From Helochares maculicollis (taxonomy: Eukaryota; Arthropoda; Insecta; Coleoptera; Hydrophilidae): a DNA stretch of 64,000 nucleotides. The DNA is taken from positions 1 to 64,000 of the forward strand of contig JAWQRO010000002.1 in NCBI GenBank assembly GCA_033557835.1, written 5' to 3'. How positions within the stretch are numbered: position 1 is the stretch's first letter; the number at the start of each line of letters is the position of its first letter. The notes under the pieces were generated by a model. It was given only the letters and a program-made list of their open reading frames with translations, did no database searches and was not told where the DNA came from. A program made the position numbers and the translations under genes. Shown here one piece after another: positions 1 to 13,900 of this stretch.

Positions 1-3000
1 ATATATATATAGCATATATTTTTCTCCCGCTTATACTTCAAGACGTACTATACGCGTACGTAAGGATTAACATCATTTCTTTATAAGCAATTTAAAATAA
101 AGATTATTTAACATCAGGATAATTTGGAGGTCAGCGGTAGAAAAGTTAATTGGGTCAATTTAGTAAATATCAATTTTTACTGATGTTTTAAATTGAAGTA
201 GCATAAATCTATTTTAAATAATTTTTAATATCTCACAGAAGCATGTGTAAGTGTAGTAAATACTTTAGATACTATTTATTGGGACCGAAAATTCGCTAAC
301 TAGCTGATTTTTTCGATTCCTCTCACCCAACGCTATCGTTAAATCCACACAGTAGAATTTTCAATTTGAAGCTTAGAAATCTCTTTCGGCTATAGGAATT
401 CCTTTAGGCAAAAAATAGTTCCGCAGATTCGTCTCGCTCAGCTCTCTCGGAAAATGCACTATAGCACTTATATAAAATAAAAATGAAGTAGAATCCAATG
501 ATGAAGTATGAAAGGTAAATATTCTAAAAGCCGGTTGGCGTTAACAGAAGTAGAGATTATCGGTGTCAGCCTTTAGCTTCCCTAGTTCAGGACTGAAATT
601 GAATTTGATTACACGCTTCCGTGGCAGATAAGACCAATCTGCCTTAGATGAATACCTCGGCTCGTCTGATAGAACTAACTGAAAGGGCGGAAATTCGTTT
701 ATAAATCCCGCTTTAAATATTTGCACTCCTTCGGTTCAAGTGTTTTATTCTTATTTTTATGATTTAATTCATACTTTGATCAAATTTAAGATTGGATTTC
801 TTTTGTGTGAAAAATGTGTACGAGATAAGTCCCTAATTATACGCCCGTTTAAATGTCGATAATGTAACTTTTGAGATAATTTGAAAAGTTTGCGAGGGCT
901 CGGAATTTTGCTTTATTAATTTTTCGAACTTCTCCATCTGTAAGATTTTTCTTATGTTGGAAATTCGCAACTTTTCATGGCGCCAATTGAACTTGTAATT
1001 TTCTGTTTATATCAAGCACCAGGCGCCCCATTGCGTCTATCTACACACCCACCCCTCCCCCCTCTAAATATTTAGCAAATAAAGCGGCGCGAGAAGAAAT
1101 GCTTCTAACTTTGTTGTATTTTATAAATTCCATATCTTATACAAACCTCAACCCATTCGAGGAATAATATTTGTTAGAAAGTTTGCCCTGCTGTACATAC
1201 AAAATTCACCGAGACGCAAGTACACAAATTGCACATCACCACTATAAAACTGTGGAAAGAAAATATTTTCATGGAGGTTAAGTCGGTTAATAATAAACAT
1301 TATGTAGCTCTACCGTTCGTTTACATGGAAATAAATTTCCTGCCACGAAATCTTTTGTTATTTTTGGAATTAATAGTGCAGTAAAACTTTTGAATGTGTT
1401 TTTACGTGGAATACAAAGGGCGCAGCGAATATTGGCTGGCTGAAATACAATAAAAATACGAAGTATTTTGAATAGGAAAGCAAACAAGCGAATGCTGAAG
1501 AATAATATTTATTGTGATTTTCAGCTTCCAGCTGTTTTACTTCTATCTAGGCCACCAGCTGATGCTTTCCTTGTTTCAACTTACTTCTCACTATCTTGGT
1601 TCGTTATTCCTGCAGTTTACGTTTGCCCTTGTTTATAAGTCTACAGGTAGAGAAACAACCGTCGGATATATTGCGGAACGGGTGAACCCGGAGATATCTA
1701 AAGCTTAAGCGGAATACGGAATGCAGAGTAGAGATGATAGATGATTTTAATGCAATGGAATTACCCCTACAATCATGGCTTATATTTATAGTACCCTCAC
1801 GTTCCGAAACTATTTCAAACAATTTGATTCGCGATAAAAATTTATACATTTTCCAGAAATCAACCGTCGGAAACAGAGTAGAGTAAATAAAAATTGGATG
1901 CTCATTGATTTTTGCAAAAACCATTCCAGCCCCTTTTCAGTTGAAGATTTTTTGTAACACAATTGCAAGGGATTATCTTTCATCTCACATTTCACCCGAC
2001 CTGGCGAAATGAGTCTGATATACATATTCATCATAGCTACGCTAATTAACATGACGTGTGCAAATAGAATTTATGTTGCAGACATGGAAAGTAAAACAAC
2101 TGCATCAAGCAGCAGGACACATCTTTTCGTTCGGTGTCGTGGCGTATCCCCATTGACGTATTAATTACATCGAGCTGTCAATTACTCCAATGATTAATCA
2201 CATTATCGCACCGGGGCCTGAAGCTACTCATTTTCTTCATATACGGCCCTAACATGGCCATTTAAGTTTTTGTTATTACTGGATCTATGCAAAAACTTAT
2301 CTGGGTGCCATTAATTTATGTTGCTTGTCATTTCCGCTTGAGGTAAAAAGAATGTGAATTCATAGACTCCTTAATTGATTTCGTTCAACCATTGAAATTG
2401 AAAATTGAATACGTCGTCCTTTGAGGTATATTAATATTCATCTGCATGCATGCTGCCTTAAATATATCGAGGAAAATTGTAAATGCAATTTCTGAACTGA
2501 ACTCTAGGTTGGTAACATAAAATGTTTGAAAGTTTATCCACATTGGATGTGGCTAAATTTTTTCGAATATTATAAATACGCATTTACTTCTGTAGAAACA
2601 TATGCAAATATTCAAGATTCATAGAAAGAATCATTTTAAGCTGTCCTTTGAAGGGTGGAATACGTCATTCATTAAATTTTCAGACCGAATATTTATACTT
2701 TTTATTAAGTATATTTCGATTCACTGAGTATAAACTGCAGTCATTGCCTACAAGATATTTTATAAATACGGATTTTGGGTAAATTGAAATTACAACAATA
2801 TTTCGAATATAAGTTTTAACTTACTCGTGGTATATTAGTATGACAGTTTATATAAACATCTTCAATAGAAATTTCCTACATTTATATGTAAACGTATTAT
2901 CTGTTTACTTATGCCTTGTCATCTATTGCTGCAAGTTTAAAATGTCACAAATTCAGAGCAACTAATAATCATTTTACTATTAAAGAAAAGATTCTTGAAA

Positions 3001-5414
3001 CCATCTTGATACTTCGTTTTTTAGAATTAGAAGAATTAATAAAAAGTAATTATTATTAATACGTATATAACCATTTACATTTTAAATACAAATGAATAGA
3101 TCAAACTTGAAACTATATATCGCGTCTAGGATTTAATTTTGTGAAAGCTCATGACAGCATTTTTCGATGGATATTCAGCTTTGGAAGATCCTGATGTAAC
3201 AAAATACTAGTTTAAAATTTTCCAATCAGTTTCAAATATGGCTACCACATGCAATCATTTCTTCATATTAAGCTAAAATAATTTAAATTATTTTTTAGAA
3301 GTAATTCTTGAAGTGTTGCATTTTGAAACCTATTATTTATTTTGCGACCAACAAATAAATTGATGTGAAAATCGATCTAAAAAAAGTACATATGTTTCTC
3401 TTATTTCTAGGCCATTTCTTTTTTTATTGTATTTTACATGCCCCTTCTTGTTTTGTTTTATTGAATTTGTCTTTGCCTTGGCTGTTTAAACGTTTCACAC
3501 TATTCGCAAGATTGTTTGTTACCTTGCCAAATAGCTTGACGTTCTTTTAATATACGTTTCTTAAATGATTTCAAATACTGTCATTTCTTACTTCTAAAAC
3601 CAACTTATTGACGACTTTATTTGCTTTACAAAATGTCGCATTGCTTCCTTGAATATAGTTGATCTGCCAACATTTTGCACAATTTTCTTTTCTTTCAAAA
3701 TAGTGGTTTTGAGTCCCAAGCTGCTTGTTGAATATGTTTTATTAATGTCAATTTCTTCTGTTTGACTTCAAATATTTAATAGAAATATTAGGTCTTTATA
3801 TTTTTCCCGATTTTGCTCTTAAATCGTCTCAGTTTGTTTTTTATAAAGTTGGATGTGTTGAATAGATCAGATTAGGACGATAGAGTTATTATAGCGAAAT
3901 AGTGATCATAGTTGGACAATGGATTATGTCTTTCACTAAGCAGAAGTCAAATAGGTAATTTCCAACTGTTGGTAGACGAATATGTTGTCTTACATATTGT
4001 ATAGCATGAGTCATTTATTTATAAACAGAGGAACCCATAAATTACATTTGAAAATGTAACTGATACAAACTTTAATACCAATTACGTCAAATATCAGTTA
4101 TAGAAGTATTTTATTATTTTGGTTAAAATAATTCGATGTTTTACTTCAAGCATTGGTTCTTTTCTTTCTATTAGTCCATAGCATTTGTCTATGTTCCATG
4201 TTTTTTATGTTTGTTTGATATTTATGATTGACGTTTTAGATTTATAGATTTATAGATTGGCGTGACCTGATGTTTTGTGGAAAGTACTGAATTCATATAT
4301 GAGATGAAGAATACGAGTTAATGTGGAGAAAAAACAACGCCTTATTTCTATTTGTATTATATGCTAAGAGTATACGCTCAGATAATGATTTGTATACTTT
4401 CTCCATGATGTTTAATAACAGAAGCTTACTAATAAGTCTATAGCGTCTATATGATCATATGCAGAAGTCACATCAACGGAAAAAAGTATTGATTATTCCT
4501 TTTGAACATATTGACATCTTGAATATATGTATTGAAGCATTTGTAAATTTTGAAAATTGAAAATTTTACTTTAATTTTTGCATTGCGGGTAAGCTCTTAT
4601 TGTTTAGTTAATAATATTCATAAATACTTTTCTACAGTACATACATTTATTCGTAAACGTTGAGAGAAGACAGTTCAAGTTTTTCCAAGTTACTGTTACT
4701 ACTCGAATACCCAAATTCGATCTTGCATTTTCCATATTCCGTTGAACCAAAACAGAACAGAGGATTTTGTTATTTCTGTGAACTTGTACATCATTGAGAA
4801 CGTGTAAATATCATATCTTGAGGCAGTGCCTAGAGATTTACTTTTAATTACTATATCGATATCTGAGCGTAAAAAGGATTTCATTAAGGAAGACATTGTA
4901 TCTTCAGCGAATTTCTCCCTTGATATATAAAATTGGTTTAGGATGTGCAGCTTCTGGGGCAGGTTTGCTTATAAACTCTAGATAGCTGTCAATGTTAGTT
5001 TTTTCTTATCAAAGGCGAAATATATTCCTTTAAATACCAGAACATCTAAATTTTAATTGGTCCTAGTTTTAAACTAAAATTAATATCTTGAAACCACGAC
5101 GTTAAAAAATTAAAATGTGATTTCTGCATGCATAGCAGTATTATTATTATCCAACGTTAATAATGTTTTGCTGTACATATAAGTGTTAGAAAAAGTTGAG
5201 TGAAAATTTTCAATTGCAGAAGACTAACCTAGATTGCTACGCAAACATTAACTAAACAAACAATAAAAATAGATTTGACTATACTTGAAACTAAAATCGA
5301 ACAATGAACAAGAATTGATTTCGTGTCACATTCATAAAGACGTCAAAATACATGACAAAGTCATGACTATAATAAATTGGCTTTTTAAGGACCAAGGAGC
5401 CCAAGAACTTTATT
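1..5414. other. gene-free AT-rich stretch upstream of the SLC35F6-like gene
   Basis: I see no convincing coding exon on either strand. Open frames here are under about 110 codons, overlap each other and show no family resemblance. The first bases are a short AT dinucleotide run. A denser unique segment near 2090-2280 contains a 10-bp palindrome TGATTAATCA at 2191-2200 among other TAAT cores, which would suit homeodomain binding, but that is inference only. The last 100 bases are presumed promoter and 5' UTR of the gene starting at 5415. Confidence 0.6.
5341..5348 (+). promoter_or_regulatory. CGTCAAAA motif upstream of SLC35F6-like gene
   Basis: The word CGTCAAAA lies 67 bp before the ATG at 5415. 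The same word on the same strand precedes three other plus-strand genes in this window, at 27932, 48484 and 62748. This suggests a core-promoter or 5' UTR element, but no function is shown by the sequence alone. Confidence 0.35.
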
Positions 5415-6464
5415 ATGAAATTTACTACATCTCAAATAACATTATTGTGTATAGTATGTATTTCTGGTTCTTTGGATTCGATACTTATAAAATTTATTGA
5501 CGAAGAAACTGCTGTGGGAATTCATGGTGTTCGTCATTATTTCTACCATCCATTTATCGAAGCTTTCCTTTCGTTCGTCGGCGAATCAATGTGCCTCATA
5601 TACTACGGAATAATATTTTACATTTTAAAAAGGGCAGGGACTGCAGACACCCATCCGCTAACTCGTGGTGAAAGAAAAATCGGTTTTATGAATCTAATAC
5701 TCCCAAATATATTAGATATTTTCGGAACTTCTCTTTATTATTTTGGACTATACTTTACCTATGTCTCCAGCTATCAAATATTTAGAGGGACAGTACTGAT
5801 ATTTGTCCCACTATTTTCACGATGCGTATTGCACCATAAATTTAGTTGGTACCAAGTACTATCCTTGGGAATTATGAGCGCAGGATTGATATTTTGTGGG
5901 TGCTCGGATTACATTTCTGAATCTGGAGTCACGTACGATGAAAAAAGCGGTTATAATCACATTACAGGTGATCTTATGATAGTAATTGGTCAAATATTTC
6001 ATTCATTGCAAATTGTTGTTGAAGAAAAACATCTACGGGAATATGATTTTCCTCCTTTGTATTTTGTTGGAAGACAAGGAATTGTTGGAGTTATGAACAT
6101 GAGCATAATTTTACTATGCCTGCAATTTATTCCAGATATTTGGATGCACAAACCAAGGCAAGTCATAGAAGATGTAGAGGATGCAGTTTTACAGATTTGG
6201 GACAATAGCTTGATACTACTTCTTTTCATTCTATTTGTATTCATATCATCTTTCTATTATTTTTCTTTACTTTATGCAACAAAACAAATTACAAGTACAA
6301 CTGCTATCATTTTTGTAGCCTCAAAAACTCTTGTCGTGTGGTTTATCGGTGTTTCTTTCTTAAATGAAGAATTTCATATTATGCAAATATTAGGGTTATC
6401 ACTTTTTGTTGCAGGAGTACTAGCATATAATAATCTAATATCCGTAGATTATATTTTATCATAA
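5415..6464 (+). CDS. SLC35F6-like drug/metabolite-transporter-superfamily carrier, single exon
   Basis: This 349-residue polytopic membrane protein is read in one exon. It has about ten hydrophobic segments, as in the SLC35/DMT fold. Landmarks of SLC35F6 (C2orf18, a lysosomal/mitochondrial-associated carrier in vertebrates) are present in order: a YHPF motif near residue 44, GTSLYY near 104, SSYQIFRGT near 117, ITGDL followed by VVEEKHL around residues 183-205, and a C-terminal QILGLSLFVAG segment near 326. Human SLC35F6 is, from memory, about 371 residues, so this copy is nearly full length and lacks only the polar tail. The ATG fits the family N-terminus, which starts just before the first helix. 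The transported substrate is unknown. No introns, and clear divergence in the second half, fit a functional retrocopy or fast-evolving paralog. AATAAA at 6842-6847 is a candidate polyadenylation signal. Confidence 0.85.
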   Translation: MKFTTSQITLLCIVCISGSLDSILIKFIDEETAVGIHGVRHYFYHPFIEAFLSFVGESMCLIYYGIIFYILKRAGTADTHPLTRGERKIGFMNLILPNILDIFGTSLYYFGLYFTYVSSYQIFRGTVLIFVPLFSRCVLHHKFSWYQVLSLGIMSAGLIFCGCSDYISESGVTYDEKSGYNHITGDLMIVIGQIFHSLQIVVEEKHLREYDFPPLYFVGRQGIVGVMNMSIILLCLQFIPDIWMHKPRQVIEDVEDAVLQIWDNSLILLLFILFVFISSFYYFSLLYATKQITSTTAIIFVASKTLVVWFIGVSFLNEEFHIMQILGLSLFVAGVLAYNNLISVDYILS

Positions 6465-7929
6465 GTATAATTAGAATATGTAAGTTTTAAGATATTAATA
6501 ATTGTAAATATATAGGATCTTTAGCTAAAGCAATTTAATTAATCTTATTATTAACTACATGCTTGAGGATATGTAGTAATAACCCAATGTCTACAGCTGG
6601 GAAGAATATCTGAGTGAATTAATTTTAATTTCATAATTAGCAGCCACAAAGGAGTTCAGCTTTAGATCATTTACTATAAATTTCTAAATTTTTTAGCTTC
6701 CACCAAATCAACCACGAAAGTGCTTGTTTATTTAAAAATTCCTTTTTAAGTTTTGATTTATATTTTTTAAGGAATAATGCAGCTATGTTTCTAATAGTGA
6801 AAAATATATGAATTAATTTTAATTCAAAAAACAAACAATTAAATAAACAGAACTATCAAAAGAAAATTATTTATTAAAATCAACATGTATACAAACAATT
6901 TTAATCCTTACAATATAATATTCTTGTTCATAAAACTAAAGCTATGAAAACAAATTACTTAATATGTACAATGTCAATAATAACCTTGTTGAAATAATCG
7001 AAAAGAGGTAAAAAATAATATAAAAAAATAAGTGAAAATTAAATTACACAATATATTAGGTTTTCTTCCTTATCATCTACACACCAACTGTGTTAGTGCC
7101 AATGGACGGTTTTAAAGACTACTGAGCATTATTTTCAGCTCTAAAGGATCTTGGTTTGTATTTTTTTACCTTAATAAAATTTTTAATTTTCATTATAACT
7201 ATATTTAATAGTACATATATATCTATATTTTTATCATTAAATTTATAATATACAGTCAAATTTTTTTCAAAAATATCGTACAAAAACATTTATTAATAAA
7301 GTTTTCTTTTTTGTGTGATATGAATGAATATACATTAGTTTGATGTGAAAAAAAGATAATGAAACTAAATCGCAATTATAAATGCATTTTTGATAAGCTG
7401 CAAGAAATGCCATCATTTCTAAACGAAAACAAAAACTTGAGAAACGAAAAAGGTAATAAATGTTCAAATTGAATCAACATATTTTATTCAAAAAGTCGCT
7501 ATTGTCAAATGTTCCACAAAATAAGACCTTTGAAACGAAAGCACCTATATGAAGAAGCAATTTATCGCAAAAGTTGTACAAACTTAAACATAAACGCAAA
7601 TCCCATACAAAAGTACAAAAACGAGTATAACAAAAATTATGTATCTATTTCACAGTGACTTACGGGAAAGTGTGCTGCCTTTCTTTTGCAACTTGAATTT
7701 GTAAAAAAATTTCAGTTTTAGTCGATGCTTTCGAGACTTACAACTACAACAGGCACTATTTCGTAAACTTTGTACTACCTATCAACAACATATTTATATT
7801 TACTTGACTATAATACCTAAATGAACACAAAATTTCTGTACAAAATCAAGTTGATCTCACATATAACTCTTTACAAAAATATCCACATCTTGGTTTAAGT
7901 GTTCTTTATAATATTGCTCAATTTTTAAA
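6465..7929. other. convergent 3' flanks of SLC35F6-like gene and Mcr
   Basis: This is an AT-rich, non-coding stretch between two convergent genes. A plus-strand AATAAA at 6842-6847 could serve the carrier gene. Minus-strand AATAAA words, seen as TTTATT on the plus strand near 7483 and near 7286, could end the Mcr transcript. No other gene or repeat is recognised. Confidence 0.5.
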
Positions 7930-10900
7930 TTAAATAACAACCCCTATTTCAGTTCGTAAGTATCTCACTATAAAGAAGAATGATGTGGCAAGTAGAGTGA
8001 TGACTGGCACTGGGAGAATTATCGCTGCATTGTAAATAGAGCAGTAAGGACATTGACTCGAGCCACATACTTCACAAATGTTCAAGAGGTATGTTGTTAA
8101 GGCATCAAATATTGTTTCGTTGAATCGTTCTGTAATAGAAACATTTCGGTTAGTACAATGATTTTTAAGGGCTTAAGTTAATAATTACTTACCTGGTGCA
8201 TAATAATCGTAGATACGGATTGGTAAAAATCTGGACATGTTGGCGACTGGATACCATCTTTCAACAGTTAAGTTAATGCAGATTTCATCATGGTCAAGCT
8301 GAAACAACAAATGTTTAAATTATTTCAAGACTCTTGAAAAACTACAAAAGCTGCAACACTTGGGATTTTGAGGTCCCCATTCTCTTTTTGAACAACCTTT
8401 ATTCTGAATCACAGATATTAAGATACAGTATTTTTAAATTAGGATCATAAAACTTCTTAAATTAATTAAAACATCATTAATGTCTATCACTTAATGTGAA
8501 ATGTTTAGTTGTGCGGCAAAAAGGGCCAAATCATAAACTTATCAGTGATGTTTTTTGTCGAATTTATATCTTTTCACATTGGAGAACATTTATTTTAGTT
8601 ACAACACATTTAATTTATTGCCTTATAACAGCGATTGCATAAAAAAACTTCAATTTTGCCATAAAATAAAGAACTTTCATAAATTCATATTATAGGGCAT
8701 TTTAAATTAACATGTATACTTCAAGCCAAAATCTGATATGGCTAAATATATTTTCTACACCTATTCTGCAACCCTGATAAAAGTGTGAATATTATTTCTA
8801 ATTGTTAGAACCTTACAACATTGCTTACATAATACCAAATATAACGATAAAGGTAAAGTTAAAATTGAATAAAAAATATACAAGAATTGCAATACAATGA
8901 CAAGTACTTCGCATGACTAACTAGATTCAAAAATTAAACAACTTATGTTAATTATTCATTTATTGCTTAATCAAACCAAATATGAAAGTGAATTTAGTAT
9001 TTTCTTGATGTGTTACTATCAATTTGTAGAACCGAATGCCTACAAAACAATATATATCATAAAGTAGTCGATAAAATACATTCTACTAATTTACTTATCC
9101 GAACATAAATTTGAAAAATTTAGCCAACTTAAGATTGCAGGTATACCAATTTCATACTGGATTTTGAAACATTTTGCATAATGCTTCGTTCACCACTCTC
9201 TCTTAACCCAGCAGATAAAAATAGAAGTCGTAAACATCAGTTTCGGTGTGTTTTTATTGCCACACATCATCAGTATCACATTAAATTAACAAACCCAAAA
9301 ATATTCCCTGTGTAAAAATAAATCTTATATATAGTCTGTGTTAGCTATAAAACCAATCATACCTTAAGAACAAGATTTCGAGATAGCATTTTGTCTAAAA
9401 AATGTTCATCCTAAAGTTTTAAAACCTGCTAATGATAAACATGTATAAAACGGATTGGACTTTATTATAGCAAATTTAATTGCATAATGCCTTTATTATT
9501 ACTACATTAGAAGTAAAGCTGCTAAAATATATTTAATATAAAATAATTTTTCCTTTGAACAATTTTTTTAAATACACGAAATTAAGTGTGTACACAAATT
9601 GTTTTATTTAAATCATTGAACCATAGATGGAATATTTAACAGTTAATTTGATTTTCAAAATTCGAATATACTTCCATTTATGAGATTGTGTAAATAAATA
9701 TTATTTAAACATAAAATAAATAAAATAATAATGATTATTATTATTAACTACTAAAATTTTCGATAATATTTCTAACAAAGTATCGTTTGCTGCAAATGTA
9801 TTCTGGCATTTCATTCTCTTCAATCTTATCAATCATTTTGAGGAAAATATTACAAATGAATAACAATGAGCGAAACTTTAATAAAATAAGACTAAAATTG
9901 AAAATCACATCAGAAGAATATTTTGAAGTAAAACTTAAAAAGGTAGTACTTCTTTAAATTATAGCATTTTTTATATATTTGTTATTTATAGTTTCTATGT
10001 TATAGATACAGATTCTGTTAGTTTTTAATGTTCATTAAAATATCCTTTTCTTGCTTGTAAATCTATAACATACCAATGATTTGTTTTTACCTATTAAAAC
10101 CATATTGTATGTTATAATGATATTTATTTTAATAAGTTGTAAAACCAATCTTTTATTAACCTTAATATCTTTGTTACTAGATAAACACTTAGGTCACAGT
10201 CGCTTATTACTTTCATAAGAAATAAAGGGTTCTGATGCTTAGAAATTGCTAGAAAATACTCAAAACAAATAATACTTACATAATCAAAGTAGAAAAGCAC
10301 TTTTCTATCCAAAAATTTGGCTCTTTGGAGATTTCTCACTCTCCTTGATAAAGTGTAGTGGTCTAGTTTTTGTTGTTGAATCATATAGCCAGTTGGAATT
10401 GTTACATCCAAAACTGCTAAGCCCGACCTTTCTGATTCATTCAAATTGGTCCATCTGCAAACAAGAATTAAAGTATGTTTTGCATTACAATACCTTACAG
10501 TTGCTTTAAGGTAAAGAGTATAAAGAGTGGAAAGAACAATAAATTTAAGGTACTTGTGAATATGACTGTCACGAAATTACCTCTGACAACTGATGAAAGT
10601 AATGTGAGAGTGATTTCTGCCATTGTATTCAGCAGTCGTCCATAAATCGAAAGCGGGTACAGGAGGCATCGTTTGGAATTTTGCTATATCCACATTGTAT
10701 TGCACATGCATTTGTAAAATGGCATAGCCTGTCCCTCTTGCCTGCACTTTTACTGTACCCCAAGCTTCTGGTATATCAATTGCTTGCAGCTTCGCCCGGT
10801 TTTTATCAGTGATGTGCATAATTTTAGTCTGACCAGGTATTGCGGTAGCATCTACTGTAACAGTCAGTTTGGATACATCACGAATGCGCTGAGCAGCTGT

Positions 10901-13900
10901 GTACTCAATTAAAGCTTTCATAGCATGTGCCGTGTCCATAGTTGAAGCCCAGCCTCCGTCTTGCAATCGCTGCGTATTCAGCCACCTCACTATATTATCA
11001 ACAAAGATTTCTTGGCGAATTACGCAAACTAATAAAGCATATGCAGTTGCTTCAATGTTTTCTGAGTCATATTTATATGGCAAACGAGGTAGCAAGAATG
11101 GTTTCTGATTTTCCATTTTGTAGGGTGGTTGAGGTAAGTGCTCTCTGGCCCAATACATCAAGCCACCTTCAAACCGTTGCTTCTGAACTAACAAATTAAA
11201 AGCTGCTTCGGCATTGTGAGCTTTGCTTTTTATTAAAGCATATGATACGATAGCCGTTTCGAAGGGAGTGCCATGCATTTCCAATAACTTCATGTTGCGG
11301 TCCAGCCATTGTATAGCTTTAGAGGTGGCCGTTGCCACTCTAGAGCTTAAGCCACCTGAAAATAAATATTTCTATTTATTTGTGAACATAAAAGCACTAT
11401 GTAAATGAAGATATCACAGCAGTACATGGTACAGTTCGAAAATTGGAAAGTGTGGGTAATAACTATCATTTACTAAATACTAAATATGTAATTTCTTAAA
11501 GTATTATTGTTATCGAGGTTGACGAACCTCTTTAATTTACTAAGCACTAATTAGATAAATTAAATATTAATACATGAACATATAAATACAAAAATGGCTC
11601 ATAAAGTATGGCTAAAAGCAGTTAATGTAGCAATGTACTGCTATTGTTGAACAGTTAAAAAGGGTCTAACATTTAAATGTTGATTGCAGTAGCAAAAATA
11701 ATATGTTTTTTAACCAAATCAATTCAATATTACTTACTGGTTAAATCTTTCACCGTCTCCAAAGTGATCAACACATGAGCGGTCAGTGTGATGTTACGTT
11801 GTTGAATAGGATCTGTTGGGTACCTCGTGGATTGATTATACTTCCTATCAGGAGACCAAGTGGTCTCATAGAAAGCACCCTCCTTTGACTGATGATCTAA
11901 AATCCATGAAACCGATTTTGAAATGACATCTGGATCAATGTATATGAAATTTTCCCATTCATAAAAACTCGCTTCTTGGAACAATCTCGCCACGTATGCA
12001 GTCAACCAAACTGATGAATCTGATTGGTTCCTGTAAACCATTTCATAGGAATGAAATTTTCAATTGAATGCTTTTATTTTGATACTAATTAATCAATCAC
12101 AGAAAAATATCATGTATATTTTTACTAAATATTGCAATAGTGTCACTATAAAAGCTTACCAATCAGTTCTGAATAAACTGAATGATCCATCAGGCTGCAT
12201 AAAAGCCAATTGTTTCTGGTAATAAATATTCATTTGATGGAAGGCTTGCCTCTCCAAAGTTCGATTTCGCTGAATTACATATCTCATATAAAGAGTAGTG
12301 TACATGTGTGCTGCAAATGAGAATATGTTTGCCTCTGCAGATTCCATAGGAATGTCTATCAAAGAAGATGAGTTAATTGGCATTGTAGGGAATACAGCTC
12401 CTACCACGTCACCCACAACTGACACCCTAGCTTTATTTGAACCATAGACATAATATCGGTCATATTCATATGGAATAATAGGTGTTTCAGTAATATTTAC
12501 GTGCATATATTGGAAGGCGTAAGCTCTATTACTTAAATCTAATAACATAGATTGATGACGATATTGTGGTATGCCATCTGCTTCCACATGCAGTTTTTTA
12601 GTTACAGTATCTTTGCCTATGAGAGTAGAGGCATAAACGGTTATTTCTATGTCTCCTAAGCGTGTTGGCACTATAGGTATATAAACAAATTGTGCATCTT
12701 GTGGTTCGATGTATATGAAAAATTGATGTTCACCAAATGACGTTCTCGGATTGTAAGATCGAACAATACCATCTTCTTCAACATGAACAAATTGATAATC
12801 CTTTGATCCCTCCAAGACAACTGTTGCTTCAATAGCAGTCATCATATAATTAAATACTCCTACTCTTAAGCCCACTTGTTCACCTTGCATACATCTCATA
12901 GGCATTTCAACGTTTATAAAGAACGGAAGTATTCCCATGTATTCAATCGCTTTAGTAATCATTCCAAATCCTCCTGTTGGACTCATGGAAAAGGCAGACA
13001 CCATCCAATGTACAGGACGAGATGGTACATCAACGTTAAAGATTGCTCTTCCGTGAGGACCTATATTGATATCCTTCCAAACCCAAACGTTTTCGTATTG
13101 CCGTTGGATCCTATTGAATCTGTATTTCCGGAACATTGCAAGTTCCGTGGCATTTATTTTTTGACAGCCTGCTTCATCTGTACCATCCTCACAATCAGCG
13201 TAGCCATCGCATCGTTTCTCGATTCGGTAACATCTACCATTTAGACACTCGGCGAAGCCTTGCGTTAAATTACAATATGAGAATCGTGTCGGCACTTTGA
13301 TATCACTGAAGACTACCAATCCTAGGTATTCAAAAGTTCTGTTTGCATCTATACCGTACGTGGATGCAGGGAAATAAACCAAATCATCTGGGTCACCAGC
13401 ATGAGAGGTCCAAGTGTATTGATGGGTGCCATTGGTTTGTTCATCGAAAGTGGCCATTTTTTGAATCACCTAGGTAAAAATAAAGACATTATAGAACAAA
13501 CTGATAGTTTGTGAATAAAATATTAGATTTTAGTTATTATGCTACTGAAGTATATATAAATAAGCAAGATCCTTCTATATGAGTGTACTGTTTTTTTAAC
13601 TATTCTATTTTGGATGCAATCTCTAGTTCCCAAAGTTATTTCTAGCTAGACAATAAAGAAGATCGAGGAAATGTTTGCAAACATAATTTTTTTTTTCAGG
13701 CTTATAAATATGATTTGATTTTGGCAAAATATAAAAGAAATACATTTTTGATATTCCCTAATAATCATTATACTATAAATATAATATGGGATATTATATT
13801 TAAGTTTTACTCTCAACTTAAACAAAGGAAAAAAGATATATAAATTTGGTTGTGTTTATGTTGTTTTTCCCAACATCTAACAAAACCAATAACTTTTCAC

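Noticed and set aside
10899..13244. Plus-strand open frames across Mcr
   Set aside because: They are antisense shadows of well-supported Mcr exons.
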